Positions 14,848 through 22,166 of a DNA stretch of 22,166 nucleotides are shown here, in pieces. The first letter of the stretch is position 1, and the number at the start of each line of letters is the position of its first letter. This stretch comes from an uncultured Prevotellaceae bacterium (GTDB lineage Bacteria; Bacteroidota; Bacteroidia; Bacteroidales; Bacteroidaceae), in NCBI GenBank assembly GCA_937898415.1, contig CALDLA010000042.1:1-22166 (forward strand), given 5' to 3'. The position numbers and the translations under genes were made by a program. The notes under the pieces are model-generated. The model was not told where the DNA came from. It saw only the letters and a list, made by a program, of their open reading frames with translations, and did not search any database.

Positions 14848-17800
14848 TTATTCAAAGAAGCCAAAACCGCCAATGGCCGTAAGCATACGCTCGACATAGT
14901 CCCATGAAGTAGGCGAGAACGAGAAGTCGAGACGGTAGAGAACCTGAGTGGTGTAGTCGTTATCACGATTAACATCGGCGGTCTTCTGGCCATGAGCCAT
15001 ATCTTGATAAGCTAAGAGCGAAGCCATCTGACGTGCCTTCTGCGAATCGTCCTTGGCAGTCTCCATGGCCTCGGCAAACTCCTCCTGTTCGACGAAACGT
15101 ATGCCATTGCCGACGGTCTTCAACCCCATCAGCACGTCACCAAGGAACTGGCCATGGATATTGTAGGGATGGAAGACGGTACAGTCCTTCGGGGTGGTGG
15201 CCAACAGCACGATGGCTCGGGCAACCTCGTTGATGGGTGAGAACTCTACTCGCTTGTTACGCATGGCGTGTGGACAGCAGCCTAACATATTGTAGACCTT
15301 GATGCGGCCCATAAAGGAGTTGGTTTGGAAGTTGGCCTGAAATTCGCCATCGGTGCTACGAGCAGCAAGGTTGCCCACTCGCATAATCTTGGCACTGAGG
15401 CCATGGAGGGCGACCGCATCGAGGATAAGCCGCTCTGCCATGAACTTGGAGTAAATATACTTATTGCCGAGGAACTGCCCCATGTACAAACGCTGTTCAG
15501 TGAAGATGTCTTCCTTGATTTCACCAGCCCACAAACCACGTGTGCTGGCCGTGGAGACGTGGACGAGGCGGGCACCGTTCTTGAGACAGAACTCTACACA
15601 GCGCTGTGCGCCGCCAATGTTGACGTCCTCAATCTCGGTACCCTCAGAGAAATGCTTCACGATAGCAGCACAGTTGAAGACGGTCGTCATGTCAGCGGTA
15701 GAAGCACCGACTAAGGAACAAAGGTCGTTAGTTACATCACCGAGGACAACATGGATACGCTTTCCGAAGAGGGACTTGAACGAATCAGCAAAATAGTAAA
15801 AGAGCAAAGTGCGCAGACGGCTCTCGGCCTTTTCCTGAGTTATACCACGGACAAGACAGTAGATATTTTCAGCATCGGAATCGATGAGGTCGCGTAGGAT
15901 GTGAATACCAAGATAGCCAGTGGCTCCCGTCAGAAGTACGTTGCCCAATGGCTGACGCTCACCACGACGGAAGGTGTCGAGGGTGTTACGTTGCAAAAGA
16001 TTGTTAATGGCGGTGTAATCATAATCGGCAATCTCGTCAGGACCCGATGAACCATCGGGCACGGTGGTGCCGGTGATGAGGGCGGCAAGCTGTCGGGGTG
16101 TGGGGTTGGCAAAAACATCGCCATAAGCCACATGGAGCCCAGCCTTGTCGGCCTCAATGATGACGCGGGTGACAACGAGCGAGGTACCGCCCAGTTCGAA
16201 GAAGTTATCCGTAGTACCTACCTTGTCCATCTGCAGGATAGAGGCAAAGATATCGCAGAAAGCACGCTCGGTATCGTTGGCGGGTGCCGTATAGGCCGAA
16301 CTAATGGCTAACTGCGGCTCAGGGAGTGCCTTGACATCAGTCTTGCCGTTAGGGGTCATGGGCATCTCGGTCAATTGCAGATAGGCCGTCGGCACCATAT
16401 ACTGTGTCAGGCTCTTCGATATTTCAGCTTTCAAGGCATTAGGGGCTATCTCACGGTCGGCAGTATAGTAGGCACAGAGGTGCTCACGGTCCTGAATCTT
16501 GCGAATCATAATGACTATCTTTTTCATGCCTGCCACCTTCAACATAACGTTTTCAATCTCGCCCAACTCAATGCGCAGTCCGCGAAGCTTGATTTGGTGG
16601 TCAGTACGACCAAGGATGACGATATCGCCATCGGATAGCCACTTGGCATAGTCGCCTGACTTGTAGACCCGTACTCCGTGGTAGTCGACGAAACGCTCAC
16701 GGGTCATCTCGTCGAGGTTGTTGTAGCCACGGGCTACACCATGGCCACCAATAAACAGTTCGCCAACGACGCCTACCGGCAGTTCATTACCGTCACAGTC
16801 GACGACAAACTCTTTGACATTCAACTGGGGCCTTCCGACTGTCACCAATTCAGCATGAGTCAGCTCCTTGTTGTTCGAGGCAACAGTAATCTCTGTGGGA
16901 CCGTAGCAGTTAAAGATACGGGCCTTGGTCACCCTGCGCATCTGCTGCAGGAGGGCATTGCTAAACTTCTCACCACCGGCACGACAAATCTTGACCTGGG
17001 CGATGGCATCGCAGAAGTCCTTGCTAGTAAGCCAAGTCTGCCAGCGCGACGGCGTACCTGACACCATGTTGATATGCTGCTCCTGAATAAGGCGAGAGAG
17101 GTCGAGCGGGTTGTTAGCCTGCTCCTCGGTAGCCACGATGAGGGTCTTGCCGTTGAAGTAGGCCATACCAATATCCTGTAGGGCGGCATCAAATGAGATG
17201 GTTGTGACACTGAGCACGCGGTCGGTATCAGTCAGTACGGCGTTGGCAAAGACGTTGGCGGGATGGCCATAAAGATAATTACAGATGCCTTTGTGGCGCA
17301 GCATGACGCCCTTCGGACGGCCTGTAGAACCAGAGGTATAGATAAGGTAAGCAAGCGAATCGTTTCCAAATTCCTTTCCCAAGGAAAGTGGGGAAGAATC
17401 TTCTGTAGCCAGCAATTGCTCAACCAATTCAGGCGTAATAATCATCTTGGCCTCGCTATCCTCAAGAATGAGATTAACACGGTCTGCCGGATAGTCTGGA
17501 TCACAGGGAATATAGGCGGCTCCAGCCTTCAATACACCGAAAAGCGAGAGGATGAGACGGCTGGTACGAGGCAGTAGTAGGGCCACGCGGTCGCCCTCCT
17601 GAACACCACGCTGACGCAGGCCGTTTGCGATACGATTGGTAGCCTCGTCCATTTCCTTATAGGTAAACTTAGCGTCACAGGCCACCAATGCATCATGGTT
17701 GGGTTGCGTCTGGGCAAAATGGCTGATGCACTCATGGAAGAACTTGAAGGGCGCATCGCCTGATGCCGTCTGACGCAGATGTCCCAACTCCTGTTCTTGG

Positions 17801-20800
17801 TTAGTACTGACGATGGAGAGTTGACGAACCTTGGTCCCTGGCTGGGTTATCATACGCTCAGCCACAGCAACGATACTCTCAGCCAACGCGTTACCCATTC
17901 GTGAGGTATAGAGGGAGTCATCATACTGTACCACCACACCGCGCGACTCAATCTTAATGTTGATGGGGAATTTCGGCACACACAGTTCCAACAACTCTTG
18001 TCCGACCGGTTTTCCATCTACGGTGTAAGATGCCAACACCCCCACCTGATAAGCGTAAGCAATGGCGGGACGGAAGCCGTAGTCGGTGGCGATACGGGCG
18101 AAGGGATAGTCCTCATGACTCAGAGTCTGGTCGAAAGTGGCGCTGGTCTGCTTAAGGAACTCGCTGACACTGATATCGTCGATGCGAAGCCCTAAAGCCA
18201 GTGTGTCGACAAACATGCCCACAGTATCGGCAATTTTGAGGTTCGAACGTCCGCTGCTAATGGTGCAAAGATACACCTCGCGGTTGTTGGTGTAGCGCGA
18301 AACAACGTAGGCAGTGGCTGCCAGAAAGAGATGGGCAGGGGTTATCCCTTGCTGACGGCAGAATGTAGTAATAGCTGCAACAGTATTGTCGCATACAGGA
18401 CAAACGGCCTCACCAATGAAGCCCAGGGCACCATCTGTCTTAGGTCTCTCGGCAGGAATCTCGCTAGAACCCTCACAATTTTGTAATTTCTCAGCGAAGA
18501 ACTGCTTCGAGGCGCGGAACGTTTCACTATCCTCGGCACGTTTCTGATCGACCACAAAGTCGAGGTAAGTGTAGTTTTCCTTCTCGACGGGAAAACCTTC
18601 GAGTACAGTGTTGATTTGGCGGATAAAGAGGTCGGTAGATCCACCGTCGAAGACGAGGTGGTGGACATTCATTAGCAGATTTGCCCCCTTTTCGGTCTTG
18701 ACTACCTCAAAACGATAGAGAGGTGCTTTCTGCAGATTGAAGGGGCGTACAAATTCATTCTTATAGGTAGCCAAGGCCTCGTCAGTCATTTCTGTGACAG
18801 GCACTTCCACGGCTACCTGATTCTCCAACGTCTGCACAATTTCATTGTCTTTTGTGGTGAAGTGGACGCTTAACTCAGGATGAGCCTCGACAACCTGCTT
18901 CACAGCATCGGCCAACCGTTGAACATCGATACCAGCAGGATAGGTCAGCAGGTAGGGAATATTGTAGATGGTGGAGGTGGGGTTCTTCAGACAATCGAAA
19001 TAGACACCTGCCTGAGCATAGGAGAGCGGGGCCTCATGGGTCTCTTGAGTCCCATGAGTCTCATGGGACTCATGGGACAACATGCTATTCAATATCTCAT
19101 TTTCAATACCCTGCAGTGTGCCGGTTTTCACCAGCGTCTTTGAGTCAAGGGCAACGCCAAAGCGCTTATTCACTTGAACAGCCAGTTTGATGGCAGAGAT
19201 GGACGTCAGTCCGGCATAACCGAGGATGGTGGTGATGCCAAAGTCCTGATTGTTGACAATACCGGCAATCATGTCGTGCAGTTCCTGTTCCAACACGTTC
19301 AGCGGGGCACTCTCTCCTCTTTCCTCTCTTTTCTCTCCTCTTCTCTCAGGCTTAGGCAGGGCTCGCTTGTTCACCTTCTGGTTCTGGTTCAGCGGAATAG
19401 CGTCAATCTGCATTGTCACAGCTGGCACCATGTAAGGAGGCTTCTCGTCGAGGATGAAGTTATTGAGTGCTTCAATATCCACCTGCTGTTCGCTGACGAT
19501 GTAGGCCGCAATGAACTTACCGCCAGCTCCGCCTTCTTCGTCAATGGCCTGAACTGTAGCATCCTTGATACCAGGGAACTCACGGATGATGGCCTCCACC
19601 TCCTTCAATTCGATGCGGAAACCACGAATCTTCACCTGACCGTCGCGACGCCCTACAAACTGGATGTCGCCTGAGGGCAGATAACGGACTATGTCGCCCG
19701 AACGATAGACACGTGCATACTTCGCATCATCTGTGAAGGGGTTGGAGATATACACTTCAGCAGTCTTCTCGGGCCGGTTCAGATAACCTCGACTGACCTG
19801 TGGACCGCTTATCCACAACTCACCAGCGGCACCCACGGGCAAACGATGGCCTTGCGGATCTACTACATAAAGTCGCATGTTGTCGAGTGGTTTGCCGATG
19901 GGAATCTCCTTCATCTTTTTATTGACCAGATAGGTTGTGGTGATGATGGTACACTCCGTAGGACCATAGCAATTATAGAAGCTGAATTCTTGTGGCGGAG
20001 TGAGTGAAGCCAGTTTCTCGCCACCCGTTGAGAGGTGCAGCAATGAGTGGTTCTCTATGCTGGTGGCAAACTGATAGCCTACCTGCGTCGTCATGAATGA
20101 GTGTGTGATGTGGTTCTGTTCAAAATAGTCGTTCAGTGCGACCAGGTCAAGACGCAGTTCCTCGGGGACAATATATACCGTAGCACCACAAGTCAAGGCG
20201 GGGTACATGTCCATCATACAGGCATCGAAACCATACGAAGCATAGGCCGCTACTTTATGCTCCGGCTTTAGGTCATAGTATCGCTGATACCAATGACAGA
20301 AGGCCACAAGATTGCCATGCGTCAGCTGACATCCCTTGGGAATACCCGTCGAACCTGAGGTGTAAAGGAGGATGAAGAGAGACCCAGGCTTGGGTTCCGT
20401 ATGTTGCGACTCGGTCGCAATACATTGATAAAAATCCGTCGTCAACAACACCTCTCCTTGGTATTCATCAACAATGGGGCGCAAATCTTCATCGGAAATG
20501 AGTAGTTTTGCGTTAGCATCCTGCATCATGAAGTTCAGACGCTCCTTGGGATAGCTTGGGTCAAGCGGCTGATAGGCACAGCCGGCCTTCAGCACGCCGA
20601 GCGAGGCAATAGGCATCCACTCACAGCGAGGAATGAGGATGGAGACGACATCTTCCAGCCCCAAACCTCTTAAGGCGATATTCCCTGCGAGTCTGTCACT
20701 TATCTCATCCACCTCCTTATACGTGTAACTTTTGTCTTTAAAGACCACGGCTATCTGGTCGGGTGTAGCCTTCGCCTGCTGACGGAACAGCGAGACGATG

Positions 20801-22095
20801 GTCTGCGTCGTATCGTAGTCAACATCGGTCTGGTTAAAACCATCAAGCAATTCCACCTGTGGTGACGTTGCGATGGCGATATCGCGCAAGTACTCCTTAG
20901 TGAGGAACTCTGAGACAACGGCTTCGTAGCTTTCCAAATACTGGGCAATCAGTGACTCAGAGTATTCGTTGCTATTGTACTCGGCCTTCACGTGACACTG
21001 TCCGTTCAGGATGAATGTCTTCAAATAGAGCGATTGCTCCAGCGTACTGTTAGAGAGACGGATGGTGGTCATTGGCTTGCCGCAGAATTCTTCGCTGGCA
21101 AACAACTTACCATGCCAGGCGAACATGGAATTATACTGCAACCCGAGGTCATGCATCACGTCGCTGAATGCATAAGCCTCATGCTTCTTGCAACCGTTCA
21201 TCTGCTCTTCCCCAGCCCTGAGGAAGTTGATGACGGTGGTGTCGTTGTCGAACTTTGCATAGATGGGCAAGGTTCTTACCGTCATACCTACCGAGCGAAG
21301 GAATCGTCTACTGCGGCCGTTATTAATAGTGGTGAAAAGCGACTGTTGCTCATTGTTATACTTCGCCAACAGGAAACTATATGCAGACGTAAAGAAAGTG
21401 CTCTGTGAGATGCCTCCTGCTCGGCAGAACTTGTCTACATCGGCCATATCGACTCCAAGTATGCGCAGCATCGAGTCTTCTGCATGCTCCTTATCTTCCC
21501 GGTCGGGCAACAACTGCGTAAAGCAATCACCGCAGTCAAAGTTCTCGGCATACCACTTCTTTCCTTCCTCGAATGCCTCGGTCTTTCGTAGTTCGCTCTC
21601 TGCAATAGCCACCTCAGCCATCGTCAGTATCTCAGGACTCAGGCTTTTGCCCTTATATACGCTCTCGACATCAGAGAGCATCACCCTCAGAGACATGTAG
21701 TCGCCAATGATATGATGGATATCGAGCAAGAGGTAGTAATGCTCTTTATCACGCAGCAGCCGGATATGGAACAGCCGGTCATCGTAGAAATTGAAAGGGC
21801 GTACCAGTGTAGGCTTCACAGCTTCTATATCATCGATGTCCTCGACAACAATGGTGAAGCTATCGCCTACATTGACGGTTTGGACGGGTTCGCCATTGTC
21901 GTCAAGACTGATGCGGGTAAACAGTGTAGGATGGGCAGCAACTGCTGACTCAATAGCATGGCACAAACAATCTGCATCCAAACTACCATCTAATATATAT
22001 AAATAAGGTAAGTTATAGCACGCCTCTCCCAGGTGATTGACACACTCCACGTAGAGGCCATACTGTGTTGTCGATAAAGGAGCTTTAGTTATCAT
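14848..22095 (-). CDS. Nonribosomal peptide synthetase, C-A-PCP-C-A-PCP-reductase
   Basis: A 2415-residue bimodular NRPS. Domains in order: condensation C1 (about 1-425, HHIIGDY at 127-133); adenylation A1 (about 432-915, TSGSTGIPKG 579-588, YGPTE 710-714, YRSGD 797-801); carrier PCP1 (about 932-1005, probable Ser965 in GLTSISAI); condensation C2 (about 1021-1440, HHLVFDG 1145-1151); adenylation A2 (about 1450-1925, TSGSTGRPKG 1587-1596, YGPTE 1731-1735); carrier PCP2 (about 1938-2010, Ser1972 in FELGGTSL); NAD(P)H-dependent thioester reductase (about 2048-2415, TGATGYLG 2056-2063, YxxxK at 2213-2217). No epimerase or methyltransferase was seen. Reductive release gives an aldehyde or alcohol. 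The N-terminal C domain implies an acyl or upstream peptidyl donor. The start codon ATG gives the usual LSTTQYGLY beginning of a C domain. The linkers at 914-933 and 1007-1023 are charged and encoded by repetitive DNA. Both carriers need a phosphopantetheinyl transferase that the window does not show. Confidence 0.97.
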   Translation of the reverse strand: MITKAPLSTTQYGLYVECVNHLGEACYNLPYLYILDGSLDADCLCHAIESAVAAHPTLFTRISLDDNGEPVQTVNVGDSFTIVVEDIDDIEAVKPTLVRPFNFYDDRLFHIRLLRDKEHYYLLLDIHHIIGDYMSLRVMLSDVESVYKGKSLSPEILTMAEVAIAESELRKTEAFEEGKKWYAENFDCGDCFTQLLPDREDKEHAEDSMLRILGVDMADVDKFCRAGGISQSTFFTSAYSFLLAKYNNEQQSLFTTINNGRSRRFLRSVGMTVRTLPIYAKFDNDTTVINFLRAGEEQMNGCKKHEAYAFSDVMHDLGLQYNSMFAWHGKLFASEEFCGKPMTTIRLSNSTLEQSLYLKTFILNGQCHVKAEYNSNEYSESLIAQYLESYEAVVSEFLTKEYLRDIAIATSPQVELLDGFNQTDVDYDTTQTIVSLFRQQAKATPDQIAVVFKDKSYTYKEVDEISDRLAGNIALRGLGLEDVVSILIPRCEWMPIASLGVLKAGCAYQPLDPSYPKERLNFMMQDANAKLLISDEDLRPIVDEYQGEVLLTTDFYQCIATESQHTEPKPGSLFILLYTSGSTGIPKGCQLTHGNLVAFCHWYQRYYDLKPEHKVAAYASYGFDACMMDMYPALTCGATVYIVPEELRLDLVALNDYFEQNHITHSFMTTQVGYQFATSIENHSLLHLSTGGEKLASLTPPQEFSFYNCYGPTECTIITTTYLVNKKMKEIPIGKPLDNMRLYVVDPQGHRLPVGAAGELWISGPQVSRGYLNRPEKTAEVYISNPFTDDAKYARVYRSGDIVRYLPSGDIQFVGRRDGQVKIRGFRIELKEVEAIIREFPGIKDATVQAIDEEGGAGGKFIAAYIVSEQQVDIEALNNFILDEKPPYMVPAVTMQIDAIPLNQNQKVNKRALPKPERRGEKREERGESAPLNVLEQELHDMIAGIVNNQDFGITTILGYAGLTSISAIKLAVQVNKRFGVALDSKTLVKTGTLQGIENEILNSMLSHESHETHGTQETHEAPLSYAQAGVYFDCLKNPTSTIYNIPYLLTYPAGIDVQRLADAVKQVVEAHPELSVHFTTKDNEIVQTLENQVAVEVPVTEMTDEALATYKNEFVRPFNLQKAPLYRFEVVKTEKGANLLMNVHHLVFDGGSTDLFIRQINTVLEGFPVEKENYTYLDFVVDQKRAEDSETFRASKQFFAEKLQNCEGSSEIPAERPKTDGALGFIGEAVCPVCDNTVAAITTFCRQQGITPAHLFLAATAYVVSRYTNNREVYLCTISSGRSNLKIADTVGMFVDTLALGLRIDDISVSEFLKQTSATFDQTLSHEDYPFARIATDYGFRPAIAYAYQVGVLASYTVDGKPVGQELLELCVPKFPINIKIESRGVVVQYDDSLYTSRMGNALAESIVAVAERMITQPGTKVRQLSIVSTNQEQELGHLRQTASGDAPFKFFHECISHFAQTQPNHDALVACDAKFTYKEMDEATNRIANGLRQRGVQEGDRVALLLPRTSRLILSLFGVLKAGAAYIPCDPDYPADRVNLILEDSEAKMIITPELVEQLLATEDSSPLSLGKEFGNDSLAYLIYTSGSTGRPKGVMLRHKGICNYLYGHPANVFANAVLTDTDRVLSVTTISFDAALQDIGMAYFNGKTLIVATEEQANNPLDLSRLIQEQHINMVSGTPSRWQTWLTSKDFCDAIAQVKICRAGGEKFSNALLQQMRRVTKARIFNCYGPTEITVASNNKELTHAELVTVGRPQLNVKEFVVDCDGNELPVGVVGELFIGGHGVARGYNNLDEMTRERFVDYHGVRVYKSGDYAKWLSDGDIVILGRTDHQIKLRGLRIELGEIENVMLKVAGMKKIVIMIRKIQDREHLCAYYTADREIAPNALKAEISKSLTQYMVPTAYLQLTEMPMTPNGKTDVKALPEPQLAISSAYTAPANDTERAFCDIFASILQMDKVGTTDNFFELGGTSLVVTRVIIEADKAGLHVAYGDVFANPTPRQLAALITGTTVPDGSSGPDEIADYDYTAINNLLQRNTLDTFRRGERQPLGNVLLTGATGYLGIHILRDLIDSDAENIYCLVRGITQEKAESRLRTLLFYYFADSFKSLFGKRIHVVLGDVTNDLCSLVGASTADMTTVFNCAAIVKHFSEGTEIEDVNIGGAQRCVEFCLKNGARLVHVSTASTRGLWAGEIKEDIFTEQRLYMGQFLGNKYIYSKFMAERLILDAVALHGLSAKIMRVGNLAARSTDGEFQANFQTNSFMGRIKVYNMLGCCPHAMRNKRVEFSPINEVARAIVLLATTPKDCTVFHPYNIHGQFLGDVLMGLKTVGNGIRFVEQEEFAEAMETAKDDSQKARQMASLLAYQDMAHGQKTADVNRDNDYTTQVLYRLDFSFSPTSWDYVERMLTAIGGFGFFE
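19046..19072. repeat. 27-bp palindrome with overlapping direct repeats in the NRPS gene
   Basis: Arms TGAGTCCCATGAG (19046-19058) and its exact reverse complement (19060-19072) flank a single T. CTCATGGGA is also repeated in tandem at 19060 and 19069, and a further CTCATGGG lies at 19033. The stretch encodes the PCP1-C2 linker as His-Glu-Ser/Thr repeats (residues 1007-1021). It looks like simple-sequence expansion kept in frame. Confidence 0.85.
19310..19347. repeat. 38-base pure pyrimidine tract in the NRPS gene
   Basis: All 38 plus-strand bases are C or T, so the coding strand is all purine. The 11-mer TCTCTCCTCTT occurs at 19311 and again at 19332, a 21-base (7-codon) period that preserves the frame. 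The tract encodes the Arg/Glu/Gly-rich A1-PCP1 linker (about residues 917-929). It could slip or form a triplex. Confidence 0.85.
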
Positions 22096-22166
22096 TGTAA
22101 TAAAGTTAAGATATTCAAGTTTCGCATGTTAAAAAATAGTTGAGATAAGGTCGCAAAAAAGAGCAC

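Noticed and set aside
19033..19078. CRISPR array or transposon end
   Set aside because: The repeats are 8-10 bases, adjoin without spacers and sit in an open coding frame, with no transposase or cas gene nearby.
22096..22166. Possible promoter of the NRPS operon
   Set aside because: The minus strand has CTTTTTTGC near 22153-22161, which shares only the TTTGC end of the Bacteroidetes -7 box, and the window ends before a -33 box could be seen.

Overview
The window looks like a chromosomal piece of a Bacteroidales genome, most likely Prevotellaceae. The reasons are the PorU/PorV pair of the type IX secretion system (T9SS), repeated Bacteroidetes-type -7 boxes (TAnnTTTG followed by C) upstream of several genes, and AT-rich leaders without clear Shine-Dalgarno sequences. 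No organism name can be proved from the sequence alone. No insertion sequence, phage gene, CRISPR array, rRNA or origin was seen.

Region 1 (1-7083, minus strand): a U32-family Fe-S protein gene, sufE, porU, porV and ispF form one compact minus-strand run with overlaps or short gaps. A tRNA-Gln(UUG) gene with its own promoter follows. The run mixes tRNA/rRNA-modification-type and Fe-S functions with the sortase and shuttle protein of T9SS and an isoprenoid enzyme.

Region 2 (7114-10545, plus strand): a divergent promoter drives three tightly packed genes for exported hydrolases. The first two are histidine acid phosphatase paralogues and the third is a papain-like cysteine peptidase predicted to be a lipoprotein. 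The first phosphatase has lost the catalytic RHG motif that the second keeps, so it looks like a pseudoenzyme.

Region 3 (10587-12110, minus strand): cysS with its own promoter.

Region 4 (12151-22095, minus strand): a compact biosynthetic cluster, transcribed in the order NRPS, adenylate-forming ligase, MATE exporter. The 2415-residue NRPS reads C-A-PCP-C-A-PCP-reductase. The terminal reductase predicts release as an aldehyde or alcohol. The N-terminal condensation domain predicts N-acylation, so the best guess for the product is an N-acyl dipeptide aldehyde, a class whose simpler relatives inhibit cysteine proteases. The PaaK/CapK-like ligase could activate the starter acid, and the MATE protein could export the product. 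No phosphopantetheinyl transferase lies in the window, so it must be supplied from elsewhere. Two inter-domain linkers of the NRPS are encoded by simple-sequence or palindromic DNA, unlike the rest of the gene.

All intergenic stretches are about 100 bases or shorter, so no gene-free region over 300 bases exists.
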